Source: Sipunculus nudus (taxonomy: Eukaryota > Annelida > Sipuncula > Golfingiida > Sipunculidae). From it: DNA of 64,000 nt. This document shows, one piece after another, positions 35,235-44,272 of this stretch. The notes below the pieces were generated by a model, which was not told the DNA's origin, ran no database searches, and saw nothing but the letters and a program-made list of their open reading frames with translations. The stretch's first letter is position 1. Each line of letters opens with the position of its first letter. Position numbers and translations under genes: made by a program. The DNA lies in the NCBI GenBank assembly GCA_026874595.1, contig JAPPUL010000071.1, positions 122,001 to 186,000 of the forward strand, read 5' to 3'.

Positions 35235-36709
35235 ACAATAGGCTTTATATAACGACCAGGCAGCCACATAAAAAGCAGAATATTTACTCCCAAAAGTACT
35301 ATCGGTAAGCTTATCATCAGTGAATGAGTATCATGTCCCATGAAATTGTATATATCTACTAAATTTACAAGAGGAAAAAAGTATACTCCCCACAACAACC
35401 AACTTCGTCCTATATTACGAAATCCAAAAAAACTTAAACTAACTAGGAAATACCATGGGTGAAACATTGCAATCCCAAATGAGAAAAGTAATACAAATCC
35501 ATGCCCCGCCAAATATACAAAATTACCTCCCCGCCCTGCCTCTCCGCTGACACCCTCCCCTAATCCCACCGCCTTGTACATCCTATATAACAAATAACAG
35601 CCAAGCACAAGCCCAAAACTAAGTACTATATAATAAAATAGCCTGTAGGTCAAATATAAGGACCACTGCGGTATAAGATTTTCTACCACAAAACCCAATA
35701 AAAAGCTAACAGAGTTCATAGGCCTAACAGCTTCTAAAGCCAAGTTGTGATACGGCAATAATAATGTAGCAAAACCTTCCCAAAATCTAAGATGCAAAAC
35801 TACGCTTAGTAAAAACGTTGCAATTAATACCTTTAACAATATATATATTGTCTTATAGCTAAATTTATACCTCATAACTATATAGTAAATAAGCATCAAA
35901 AGCATTAAAAGCCCATATAACTTTACATTTAAAGCTAAAGTTAAACTTAACGCCGCTCCTATATATTGACCCTTAAGCATAAAATAAAGCCCGGTAAAGC
36001 AAAATACTAAAACAAATATATCATTATGACCTGCTCCGATGCCTTGTATCCACAAAACAGGCGATAAGAGTATAAAGGCAAGTACTTTCTCTCTCTCATG
36101 CTTTGTAAAATCATCAAATGTCCCTTTAGTATAATTCCTTATTATATAATGACCAATATGTATATATAAAATCCCAAAGAGTAATACAAAAAGTTTATAT
36201 ACAAATATATTAAGCCATATAGATGAGGGGCCCCCAAGCTTTCCGACTGCTTCCATAATATATGCATTCAATATTCCATATCTGAAAAAGGGTGTTTTAC
36301 TCCATGTAACCGATATATATTTGCTGTATTCTGATATGTCAAAAAAACGATAGTCTATATACGGATTAAGGTTATAATTTGCCTTTACATCTCCTGCCAC
36401 TATATACAAAAATATGTCGCTTGACAAAAGCGGTAGGCTTATACTTGATATTACATATACTGCATAACTAAGCCGCAAAGTACTTCTAAAATTATATTCC
36501 TCCTTGAATATAACATTATAATAGCCATACAAACTTAAAAGAATAGCAACAAGATACATTATAAATAAAGACAAAGACCATGCTTCATTCGGATATACTC
36601 GCTCTAAATCAACTAATCCTACCACCATATACCTTATGTAGGATATTAAACTTATTAATAGAGCTGATAACAAAAAGGGTAATGTTATTTTCTTATGTGT
36701 CGCTTTCAT
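35231..36709 (-). CDS. multi-pass glycosyltransferase-like (DUF2029/GT87-type) membrane protein
   Basis: A 492-residue protein with about 11 hydrophobic segments. Conserved pieces: AGDVKANYNLNPYIDYRF with the Asp/Asn-Pro-Tyr loop, WLNIFVYKLFVLLFG, GAGHNDIFVLVFCFTGLYF, LNVKLYGLLMLLMLI and PVVLLGVN. These belong to polyprenol-phosphate-dependent mannosyltransferases. It should build a cell-envelope glycan. The 5' end is followed by two sets of 11-13-bp repeats. A GT4 gene lies upstream, so both are likely in one envelope-glycan unit. Confidence 0.8.
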   Translation of the reverse strand: MKATHKKITLPFLLSALLISLISYIRYMVVGLVDLERVYPNEAWSLSLFIMYLVAILLSLYGYYNVIFKEEYNFRSTLRLSYAVYVISSISLPLLSSDIFLYIVAGDVKANYNLNPYIDYRFFDISEYSKYISVTWSKTPFFRYGILNAYIMEAVGKLGGPSSIWLNIFVYKLFVLLFGILYIHIGHYIIRNYTKGTFDDFTKHEREKVLAFILLSPVLWIQGIGAGHNDIFVLVFCFTGLYFMLKGQYIGAALSLTLALNVKLYGLLMLLMLIYYIVMRYKFSYKTIYILLKVLIATFLLSVVLHLRFWEGFATLLLPYHNLALEAVRPMNSVSFLLGFVVENLIPQWSLYLTYRLFYYIVLSFGLVLGCYLLYRMYKAVGLGEGVSGEAGRGGNFVYLAGHGFVLLFSFGIAMFHPWYFLVSLSFFGFRNIGRSWLLWGVYFFPLVNLVDIYNFMGHDTHSLMISLPIVLLGVNILLFMWLPGRYIKPIV

Positions 36710-36780
36710 CTTATAATCATCTTATAATCATCTTATAATCATCTTATAACTTATCTTTATAACTTATCTTTATAACTTAT
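36710..36780. repeat. two short tandem arrays upstream of the membrane glycosyltransferase
   Basis: About four copies of TCTTATAATCA (11 bp) run into about three copies of TTATCTTTATAAC (13 bp). They lie between the membrane glycosyltransferase ATG and the GT4 stop, so any promoter or ribosome-binding site there must be made from repeat units. Confidence 0.88.
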
Positions 36781-36797
36781 GTTTTTGTTTTAAGGAT

Positions 36798-38030
36798 TTA
36801 TCTTCTCTTTTTTTTTAACTTCTCAGTTTGTTTTATATGCTCTTTAAATATTTGCATATAACCATCTGTCATCTTCTGCCATGAGTAATTTGCAAGAACG
36901 TAGCTACATCCATCTTTGCCAAACTCTTTTAGTTTAAAATCGTCTTGCAAAAGCTCTTTTATCTTTTTTATCCAAGCATCTTTATCAGATGCCCTAACGT
37001 GAAAACCATTGCAATTATCTATTACAGCATCTTTAATCCCTTCAATTGCTGAGCAAACTACAGGAGTCCCAGCAAGTGCCGCCTCAAGACTTACAAGTCC
37101 AAAACCTTCTAAATCACCCGCAACTTCTATATTCGGCATTACAAATAGCTTTGACACCTTAAGCGTTTGTATAATCTCGTAAAATGACATATTGCTTATA
37201 CAAAATACTCTTCCTGCAATATCTTTATCCTTGCTTAGCCTCTTTATATCAATCTGATCAAGTTCAAACCCAAAAAATAAACTTATCGTATTTGCAAGCG
37301 ATTTCGGCAACAGTTTTAACAAAAATGACAATATCTTTATATTATCCGATGTTGGGCCTAAAGTTATATAAAGTACATCCTTATCCAAATGCCTAACCAC
37401 ATTATCTATGAACCATGAAAACCCTTTGCGCTTTATAGGACGCCCTATAGAAAGAATTATCTTTTTTCCTTTAAGTGTCGTATTAATACGTTTTTCAAGC
37501 TTTTCAATAAAGTTTTGCTCTTCTTTTATTGTGGCAATTTTAGTGTCAACCCCATTTTTTACAACATAAACTGATTGGCTTGAAAACCCGCGCTTTAAGC
37601 ACTCTTTTGACACTGCACTACTTACTGCTATAAAACCTTGATATGCATTTTTAAGGCGCTTGATAAGATGTTTTTGGAAAAAATGACTTGGATGAATAAT
37701 ATCAAGCCCGTGTATAGTAACAAAAATAGGAATATACGTTAGTTTTCGTATTCGCAAAGCAAATATCCCCATAAGTCCGTCATTAAGATGAATAAGTGTT
37801 AGGTCAGGATGTGCCTTTAATATCTTTTTTACTCGTCTTTTAAGCTTAAGAAAAAACATAAGTTTACTTTCTTTGTCCTTATTATGCACTAAAGACAAAA
37901 CAAAAGCTTTCTCTTTATCTTTACCTTTATCTTTAAGGCCATTTTTAAAGCCATTAATAAGTTCATAACTTTGTTTTTGCATACCACCAATTGCAGGAGG
38001 ATATGTATGTGATATAAATAATATTTTCAT
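36798..38030 (-). CDS. glycosyltransferase family 4
   Basis: A 410-residue GT-B enzyme. LFISHTYPPAIGGMQKQSYELI at the N-terminus, IFVTIHGLDIIHPSHFF, VVKNGVDTKIAT, ILSIGRPIKRKGFSWFIDNV (donor site), MPNIEVAGDLEGFGLVSLEAALAGTPVV (E-x7-E) and the closing AWIKKIKEL. Donor and acceptor unknown. Likely acts on lipid-linked sugars with the membrane glycosyltransferase 88 bases downstream. Confidence 0.88.
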   Translation of the reverse strand: MKILFISHTYPPAIGGMQKQSYELINGFKNGLKDKGKDKEKAFVLSLVHNKDKESKLMFFLKLKRRVKKILKAHPDLTLIHLNDGLMGIFALRIRKLTYIPIFVTIHGLDIIHPSHFFQKHLIKRLKNAYQGFIAVSSAVSKECLKRGFSSQSVYVVKNGVDTKIATIKEEQNFIEKLEKRINTTLKGKKIILSIGRPIKRKGFSWFIDNVVRHLDKDVLYITLGPTSDNIKILSFLLKLLPKSLANTISLFFGFELDQIDIKRLSKDKDIAGRVFCISNMSFYEIIQTLKVSKLFVMPNIEVAGDLEGFGLVSLEAALAGTPVVCSAIEGIKDAVIDNCNGFHVRASDKDAWIKKIKELLQDDFKLKEFGKDGCSYVLANYSWQKMTDGYMQIFKEHIKQTEKLKKKRR

Positions 38031-38159
38031 TGACTACTAAGGCTATTATCTCAATATATTTCCAATACGTTCTATCCATTTGTAACAAATAAATGCATTG
38101 CATAGTACAAATACGACTAGCATAAAGCTATAAATTTACAAAACTTTTAAAAAGACAAA

Positions 38160-38189
38160 AAAAAGATAGCCCCAAAAGGCTATCTTTTT
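38160..38189 (-). terminator. bidirectional Rho-independent terminator
   Basis: Perfect 12-bp stem AAAAAGATAGCC / GGCTATCTTTTT with a six-base loop, followed by an A/T-rich flank. It is downstream of the collagen-like gene and works in both directions by symmetry. Confidence 0.9.
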
Positions 38190-38212
38190 AAAACTATATG
38201 TAATTTTATAAC

Positions 38213-39781
38213 TTAACTAGTTTCTTTATAGTTGCCATTATTCCTTCCGTTAGGATCGCGATCTAATGAGGTAAATGAACTTTGCGTTGCGCTATCAAAT
38301 GTAGGATTACTATCTGTATCACTAAATACCGCTCCACCCTTCCCATACTTATTAGTCGTTGTGTTACTAGTAAATGTACAATTAGTTAAATTTGGAGAAG
38401 AAGAACTTGCGTTATACATACCGCCGCCCCGCACAGCGTTATTAGTAGTAAACGTTACAGTGTTTAACTTTGGAGAAGAATGACCATCATTAAACATTCC
38501 ACCGCCATGATAGTCTGCTTTGTTTTCAGTAAATGTAGTATCCCTTAACGTTGGCAATGAGTTTAAATTATACATTCCCCCACCCCGATATGAAGCTTTG
38601 TTCTTTTCAAACTTACAATCACTCTTTAGCGCTGGGGTTGATCTATAGTTATACATACCCCCGCCAACGTTAGCCCTATTCTCTTTAAACGTTACACCTT
38701 TTAAATCCGGATTAGAGTCTTTATTATACATCCCTCCTCCATCTGTGGCTTTGTTACTTGCAAACGTTACATCCTTAAGCTTTGGGGAAGACTTTAAATT
38801 ATACATCCCACCGCCTGAACCATAAATATACAATGTTTTGGTAAAGTCATAGCCTGCTTTGTTATTTTCAAACTTACAGAAACTATCAAGCGCTGGGGAT
38901 GACTCATCTTCGTTAAACATCCCGCCTCCTTTGTAAGCTTCGTTACCAGTAAACGTTACTGTTTTTAGCTCTGGAGAAGACTTTAAATTATACATACCAC
39001 CCCCTGAACCACTTTGGGAAACCGCTTTATTCTTAGTAAACATTACATTCTCAAGCGCTGGGGATGACTCATCTTCGTTAAACATCCCGCCTCCCCTAGT
39101 AGCTACGTTACTCCTAAACACTACCCCTTTAAGCGTTGGCGATGAGTGTTCATTAAACATACCGCCACCTAAAAGCTGATCATCTTGTCCATCTGCATAA
39201 CCTCCAACAATTGTAACCCCTGTTAGCTTTGCACTCCTATCTAAGTTAATCCCATCAGGATGATAGAAAACATGGTAGACATTGTCAGCCCTATTTACTT
39301 TTATATCATCAGTATCATCTCCTGCAAGGTCCCCGCTTAGTATTGTCTTATAAGTAGCAGGATTATTTTCACTCCCTTGCCCTGAATAGCCTCCTATAAC
39401 CTCTACTCCATTACGTAATGAAAAATGATTACTGCGACCAATTGCACCGCCATTTGGAGCATCAGTTGGCTTATAGCTGCCTTGCGCTACATATACCTTG
39501 GCTTTATTATTAGATGCCGCCGCCTCTATTGCCTCTTGAAGATTATTATAAGCTTTTGCCCAAGTTGTTCCATCTCCACCCGCAGGTGCTTGTGCTCTTA
39601 CATGAAATCCATCATCTCCTGCACTGCCTTGTATAGTTTGCCCTCCTGGTCCTCCTGCTACTCCTCCTTGACCTCCTGGTCCTCCTCCTGGTCCTCCTTG
39701 CCCTGGTTGCCCTTGTGGGCCTGGTGGCCCTTGTTGCCCTGGTGACCCTTGTGCCACTTGATTATCCTTCTTCATTGCCAC
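38213..39781 (-). CDS. collagen-like, right-handed beta-helix surface protein (lacks in-frame signal peptide)
   Basis: The protein of 522 residues begins at GTG 39781. Residues ~10-50 are collagen-like (Gly-x-y: QGPPGPQGQPGQG). From ~75 there is a Pectate-lyase/PMP-like repeat domain: DDGFHVRAQAPAGGDGTTWAKAYNNLQEAI, then about 10 repeats of the form GGGMYN/F...SSPxLKxVTFxxNKA, similar to polymorphic outer membrane protein repeats. The minus-strand neighbour upstream carries a lipoprotein signal in a different frame (next entry). It is probably a surface-exposed lipoprotein or adhesin-like coat protein; no function is proven. Strongly repetitive, so copy-number variation is likely. Confidence 0.85.
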   Translation of the reverse strand: MAMKKDNQVAQGSPGQQGPPGPQGQPGQGGPGGGPGGQGGVAGGPGGQTIQGSAGDDGFHVRAQAPAGGDGTTWAKAYNNLQEAIEAAASNNKAKVYVAQGSYKPTDAPNGGAIGRSNHFSLRNGVEVIGGYSGQGSENNPATYKTILSGDLAGDDTDDIKVNRADNVYHVFYHPDGINLDRSAKLTGVTIVGGYADGQDDQLLGGGMFNEHSSPTLKGVVFRSNVATRGGGMFNEDESSPALENVMFTKNKAVSQSGSGGGMYNLKSSPELKTVTFTGNEAYKGGGMFNEDESSPALDSFCKFENNKAGYDFTKTLYIYGSGGGMYNLKSSPKLKDVTFASNKATDGGGMYNKDSNPDLKGVTFKENRANVGGGMYNYRSTPALKSDCKFEKNKASYRGGGMYNLNSLPTLRDTTFTENKADYHGGGMFNDGHSSPKLNTVTFTTNNAVRGGGMYNASSSSPNLTNCTFTSNTTTNKYGKGGAVFSDTDSNPTFDSATQSSFTSLDRDPNGRNNGNYKETS

Positions 39782-39842
39782 AACTCATAACCATCACCAA
39801 CATCAATAAGAATAAACTAATTACTAAAAACCGGCCTTCCAT
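39762..39842 (-). CDS. lipoprotein signal peptide of the collagen-like protein, out of frame
   Basis: ATG at 39842 with TAGGAG seven bases before it encodes MEGRFLVISLFLLMLVMVMS, then Cys, Gly, Asn, Glu, Glu, Gly and a stop. The Cys at residue 21 with Met-Ser ahead is a lipobox. The collagen-like protein begins in the +1-shifted frame overlapping its end. Dropping one G of the AAGGA segment joins CGNEE to DNQVAQGSPGQQ. So the surface protein should be a lipoprotein and its gene is interrupted by a 1-base indel. Confidence 0.8.
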   Translation of the reverse strand: MEGRFLVISLFLLMLVMVMSCGNEEG

Positions 39843-39947
39843 TTTATAACTCCTATCTTTCCAAGCTATCTTTTATATATAAAAAATAGCAATAAAAGAT
39901 AGCAATATAAGCCTTTTAAAAAAAACCAAAAAAACAACGCCCATGTT

Positions 39948-40919
39948 TCATTCAGTCTCTAATGTTTTTAATTCCCTCTTCTTAACAAAAAATCCCATGG
40001 CTACCATCCCAAGCAAAATCCAAGCAAATTGTCGGGCTCGTCTTAACATAGAAACAGATATCCATGTGTCTCCACTGCCAGCACTAAGCATTTCAAGCAT
40101 AAACTTATTTCCATACTCCTCAACTCCTATCTGCGCCGGAATAAAACTTCCTAAAACACGAAAAAGTACTATCCCCATTTCCATAAGAAAACATTCAAAA
40201 AATGAAACCTCTTTAAAATCCAAAATGTACAATATAACATAAAGTTCCAAAGCACCCAAAACCCAATGAGCCTGACTTAATATAAAAGCCAAAACACTTC
40301 TTATTTTATATTTAGTTAAAGTACCAACAATTAGGGTGTCGACTTTAGAAAGCTTATCATAAAAACCAGAAATCCACTTAACATTAGAAAAGTACTTATT
40401 TAAAATGGGTACTAGTATAAAGACGAATCTCCTCTTAGAAAAAATTAAATACAAAACTATCACAAAAAGTATTAAAAACATTATAGCAAAAAACGAGATA
40501 TTGCCGCCAAAAGTCGTTGTTAGACGGTCAAAGAAATACATAAATGCCAAAGCCAAAAGGCTAATTAAAGAAAGTATAATTAAAAGCCGTGAGACAATAA
40601 GTGAGGAGCTTGCATGTATATAATCAACAGCATATTTTTTCAAGATGAAAGCCTTAATAGCATCACCTGCGATAACGCTTGTTGGGTTTAATAATGCAAA
40701 GCTCTCGCCTGCAAGACGTATAAAGAATAATTTTTTAATAGAAAGTGTGTTTTGGTGAGGTGCAAAAGAATAATGCCAAGCCAAAACAGCACAAAATTGA
40801 GATAGGAACGTGATTAAAAGCAGATATATGAAGCTAACGCTCCATGCAGATTTAAAGATTAAAGTAAGGTCCTTATCGCGAACAAAAAAGTATATAAGCA
40901 AAAGGCCCAAGAAAACCAA
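39948..40919 (-). CDS. UPF0104/lysylphosphatidylglycerol-synthase-like membrane protein
   Basis: A 323-residue multi-pass protein of the AglD/MprF-flippase type (PF03706). It has about eight hydrophobic segments and the conserved HYSFAPHQNTLSIKKLFFIRLAGESFALLNPTSVIAGDAIKAFIL and SFIPAQIGVEEYGNKFML segments. In various phyla such proteins move or modify lipid-linked intermediates. It belongs with the envelope genes on the same strand; exact substrate unknown. Confidence 0.82.
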   Translation of the reverse strand: MVFLGLLLIYFFVRDKDLTLIFKSAWSVSFIYLLLITFLSQFCAVLAWHYSFAPHQNTLSIKKLFFIRLAGESFALLNPTSVIAGDAIKAFILKKYAVDYIHASSSLIVSRLLIILSLISLLALAFMYFFDRLTTTFGGNISFFAIMFLILFVIVLYLIFSKRRFVFILVPILNKYFSNVKWISGFYDKLSKVDTLIVGTLTKYKIRSVLAFILSQAHWVLGALELYVILYILDFKEVSFFECFLMEMGIVLFRVLGSFIPAQIGVEEYGNKFMLEMLSAGSGDTWISVSMLRRARQFAWILLGMVAMGFFVKKRELKTLETE

Positions 40920-41135
40920 TAATAATTTAGCAATAGCAACAAATCTAGTTTTTCTTGTATTACTTGATGTTTTACTAATGAATAAACTCCTCCGTTATAA
41001 AAACTAAACTACACATGAAAAAATGTTACTAATTAAGTTGTTGTTATGGTGAATATATATATATATTAAAATCCTCTAAAAAGTATTTAATATATTGAAA
41101 ATAGCTTATAAAAGTTATCATAATCTAGAAAAGAA

Positions 41136-41999
41136 ATGGAAGAATTACTTGGGAAAGTCAAAACCCTTCTTGAAGCACTCCCTTATATAAAGGATTTTTA
41201 CGGAAAGACAATAGTTATAAAGTATGGGGGTAGTGCAATGATAGACGAGGAGTTAAAAGAGAGTGTCATAACGGATATTGTACTTATGAAGTATGTAGGA
41301 ATAAATCCGATTATTGTGCATGGTGGGGGTAAGCATATAAATGAACTCGTAAGGCGTTTTGGTAGGGAGAGTGTATTTATAGATGGGCTTCGAGTAACAG
41401 ATAAAGAGACGATGTCGATAACGGAAATGGTACTAACCGGAGCGGTTAATAAAGAGATTGTAGCGTTACTTAATATTCATGGTGCACGTGCGGTAGGGAT
41501 ATCTGGAAAAGATGGGATGTTGATAAGGGCAAAAAAGAAAGTATCTGATGGGACGCATAACTATGGACTTGTAGGAGAGATAACAAATATAAACCCTAAT
41601 ATACTATCAGTACTTGACAAAGCAGGATTCATTCCGGTGATATCTCCAATAGGCTTTTCAGAAGAAGGACAAACTTTAAATATAAATGCAGATAACGCCG
41701 CAGGCGAGATTGCAAGCGCACTAAAGGCAGAAAAACTAATTATGCTTACCGATACAAAAGGGCTTTGCAAGGTAAAAGGAGATGAGAGCACACTAATAAG
41801 TTCGATAAGCTTAAAAGAGCTTGAGGCTTTGCGGAAGAAAGATATTATAACCGAGGGTATGCTGCCTAAGATGGATTCATGTATTAAAGCCTTTTCTAAA
41901 GGAGTAAAAAAGATACATATAATAGACGGCAGGATACCGCACTCCTTAATACTAGAACTTTTTACAGAGGGTGGTATTGGAACACAGATAACAAGCTAG
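41136..41999 (+). CDS. argB: acetylglutamate kinase
   Basis: Second step of arginine synthesis. VIKYGGSAMIDEELKESVITDIVLM, VHGGGKHINELVRRFG, GLRVTDKETMSITEMVL, INADNAAGEIA, LTDTKGLCKV and IHIIDGRIPHSLILELFTEGGIGTQI are the canonical blocks. 287 residues. Opens the argB-argD-argF run. The stop is followed immediately by a 13-bp tandem duplication. Confidence 0.96.
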   Translation: MEELLGKVKTLLEALPYIKDFYGKTIVIKYGGSAMIDEELKESVITDIVLMKYVGINPIIVHGGGKHINELVRRFGRESVFIDGLRVTDKETMSITEMVLTGAVNKEIVALLNIHGARAVGISGKDGMLIRAKKKVSDGTHNYGLVGEITNINPNILSVLDKAGFIPVISPIGFSEEGQTLNINADNAAGEIASALKAEKLIMLTDTKGLCKVKGDESTLISSISLKELEALRKKDIITEGMLPKMDSCIKAFSKGVKKIHIIDGRIPHSLILELFTEGGIGTQITS

Positions 42000-42025
42000 C
42001 TAAAGAAAATAACTAAAGAAAATAA
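42000..42025. repeat. 13-bp perfect tandem duplication after argB
   Basis: CTAAAGAAAATAA occurs twice, starting with the first base after the argB TAG (41997-41999). Confidence 0.92.
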
Positions 42026-42068
42026 AAGCAGATGCTTTAAAAGTGCAGATAAAAAGCGAGAAAATACA

Positions 42069-43265
42069 ATGGACCTTGAAAAGATAAAATCAGATGAAAA
42101 TAAATACTTACTACAGACCTACACGAGGTATAATCTTGCGTTCACACATGGATTGGGGGCATATTTATATGATATAGAGGGTAATGAGTATTTGGATTTT
42201 CTTGCAGGAATAAGTGTTTGTAACCTAGGGCACTGCAATAAGAGGATAAACGAGGCAATAAAAGAGCAGCTTGACAGGCTAATACACACATCGAATCTCT
42301 ATTATACAGAGAACCAAATAGAACTTGCCAAGCTAATATCAAAAATATCGTTTGCAGGCAAAACATTCTTTTCCAACAGCGGGACAGAAGCAAACGAGGC
42401 GGCAATAAAATATATAAGGCTTCGAGGGAACGCGATAAACCCTAAAAAAAATCATCTAATCTCACTTGAAGGGTCATTTCACGGGCGCTCAAGCGGCTCA
42501 CTTGCAATAACAGGACAACTAAAACATCAAGAGGGCTTTGAACCACTTCTTAGCAATGTCCATCTAGTTAAGCCAAATGATATAAAGTCGCTAAGAGAAC
42601 ATTTTAATGAAAACACAGCCGGCATAATACTTGAAACGATACAGGGTGAGAGTGGAGTTTGGCCACTTAGTTTAGAGTTTCTAAAAGAGGCCAAAGAGCT
42701 TTCACGTAAATACAACGCACTTTTAATACTAGATGAAGTACAAACAGGTCTTGGTCGGACGGGTGATATATTGTCCTATAAAGGCTTTGATATAGAGCCG
42801 GATGGTTTTACACTGGCAAAATCGCTTGCAAACGGGCTTCCGATAGGAGCTTTTCATATAAGCGACAAACATAAAGATATAGAGCTAAAAGGGCGCCATG
42901 CCTCAACTTTTGGAGGGAATCCGCTAGTATGCAAGGCAGCAATTGAGGTATTAAATATACTCTCGGGTGGACTGCTTTTTGAGGTACAGAGAGTAAGCAA
43001 ACTGCTTTTTGAGAAACTAGAAGATCTTAAAGGAGAATTTAGTATAATTAAGAGTCTTCGAGGGATGGGATTAATGGTTGCACTAGAGCTTAGAGGGGGA
43101 GCATTTAAGGTAGTTGAACAGGCACATAAAGAGAAGTTACTGCTTAATGCAATTGGGGATAAGGTGGTAAGGCTTTTGCCGCCCCTGATAATTGAAGAGA
43201 AGGAAGTGGAACTATTTATTGAAAGGCTAAGAGAGGTTCTTGGGAAAATTAAAGCAAAAAGGTAA
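42069..43265 (+). CDS. argD: acetylornithine aminotransferase
   Basis: PLP enzyme of fold type I. ANGLPIGAFH follows the Schiff-base Lys of LAKSLANG; LDEVQTGLGRTGDILSYKGF, FSNSGTEANEAAIKY, LISLEGSFHGRSSGSLAITG, GGNPLVCKAAIEVL match ArgD. 398 residues. A 15-bp duplication spans its stop codon. In arg clusters ArgD also makes lysine intermediates in some species. Confidence 0.95.
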   Translation: MDLEKIKSDENKYLLQTYTRYNLAFTHGLGAYLYDIEGNEYLDFLAGISVCNLGHCNKRINEAIKEQLDRLIHTSNLYYTENQIELAKLISKISFAGKTFFSNSGTEANEAAIKYIRLRGNAINPKKNHLISLEGSFHGRSSGSLAITGQLKHQEGFEPLLSNVHLVKPNDIKSLREHFNENTAGIILETIQGESGVWPLSLEFLKEAKELSRKYNALLILDEVQTGLGRTGDILSYKGFDIEPDGFTLAKSLANGLPIGAFHISDKHKDIELKGRHASTFGGNPLVCKAAIEVLNILSGGLLFEVQRVSKLLFEKLEDLKGEFSIIKSLRGMGLMVALELRGGAFKVVEQAHKEKLLLNAIGDKVVRLLPPLIIEEKEVELFIERLREVLGKIKAKR

Positions 43266-43290
43266 TTATTTAAAAGGTAATTATTTAAAA
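43257..43290. repeat. 15-bp tandem duplication over the argD stop codon
   Basis: AAAAGGTAATTATTT is repeated once directly. The first GGTAA contains the argD stop; the second copy contains a duplicate of it. Confidence 0.9.
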
Positions 43291-43305
43291 AGAATAGAGT
43301 TATAA

Positions 43306-44241
43306 ATGGAGCTAAAGAGTAAAGTAGATTTAGTGAGTTTAAAGGAATGGTCAAAAGATAGGCTTTTAGGAGTAATAGAAAATGGGCTACAAATAAAGTC
43401 AAATGAAAAGGAATACGAGGATGCACTTAAACATAAATCACTTGCAATGCTTTTCCAAAAGCCATCAACGCGCACCCGAGTATCTTTTGAAGTAGCGATG
43501 ACGAAGCTTGGAGGCCATGGAATATATTTAAAATGGGAAGATACAAATTTTGACATAGCAGGAGTGTTGCAAGACGAGGCACGCTATTTAAGCAGCAATG
43601 TGGATATAATACTTGCCCGTTTACTCTATCATAAAGACATACAGCTTCTAAAAAAGCATTCGACAGTACCCGTAATAAATGGTTGCTGTAATAAATTTCA
43701 TCCGTGCCAGATAATAGCAGATATGCTAACGATAAAGGAAGAATTTGGGCGGATAGAAGGAGTAAATTTAACCTATATAGGGATACATAACAACGTAGTA
43801 AATTCTTTAATATTGGCAGCTTCAAAACTAAAGTTTAATTTATGTTTGGTACGAGTTGAAAAACATTTGCCGGCGTATGATGCTGAAGTAGAAAAGATAT
43901 TGGAAGAAAGTCCTAATATAAAAGATGAGCCGTTGCTTGAGGAAGGGATAAAGGGTGCTGATATTTTGTATACAGACAGCTGGATAGACATGGAGTATTT
44001 TAACGATCCTGCTTTTGCAAAGGAAAAGGAAAGACGAATAAAGAAATTCAAGCCTTATCAAATAAACAAAGAGTTAATATCTAAAACAAAAGCACTAATT
44101 ATGCATGACATGCCGATGCACGAGGGATATGAAATAACTCGAGAGGCAATAGAAAGTCCTCAGTCAATAATATTCAAACAAAGTGAAAACAGATTACATG
44201 CCCATAAAACGATATTGCTTGAATTACTCAATATAACGTAG
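43306..44241 (+). CDS. argF: ornithine carbamoyltransferase-like, with changed C-terminal motifs
   Basis: A 311-residue carbamoyltransferase. Carbamoyl-phosphate site QKPSTRTRVSFEVAM, KHSTVPVINGCCNKFHPCQIIADMLTI with HPCQ, and VNLTYIGIHNNVVNSLILAA are normal for OTCase. The ornithine side departs: the canonical SMG loop is IDM (SWIDMEYFND, ~230) and HCLP is HDMP (MHDMPMHEGYEI, ~267). The latter partly resembles the ATCase MHPGPMNRG. So it could be a distinct OTCase branch or act on another amine. The arg operon context (argB, argD before) supports arginine synthesis. Confidence 0.85.
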   Translation: MELKSKVDLVSLKEWSKDRLLGVIENGLQIKSNEKEYEDALKHKSLAMLFQKPSTRTRVSFEVAMTKLGGHGIYLKWEDTNFDIAGVLQDEARYLSSNVDIILARLLYHKDIQLLKKHSTVPVINGCCNKFHPCQIIADMLTIKEEFGRIEGVNLTYIGIHNNVVNSLILAASKLKFNLCLVRVEKHLPAYDAEVEKILEESPNIKDEPLLEEGIKGADILYTDSWIDMEYFNDPAFAKEKERRIKKFKPYQINKELISKTKALIMHDMPMHEGYEITREAIESPQSIIFKQSENRLHAHKTILLELLNIT

Positions 44242-44272
44242 TATTTAACATCTAGAGGTAAATTTTATAATT

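Noticed and set aside
39425-39745. plus-strand frame opposite the collagen-like gene
   Set aside because: Low-complexity shadow of Gly-x-y codons; no other support.
40405-41007. plus-strand frames opposite the UPF0104 gene
   Set aside because: Lys/Ile-rich shadow frames without ribosome-binding sites.
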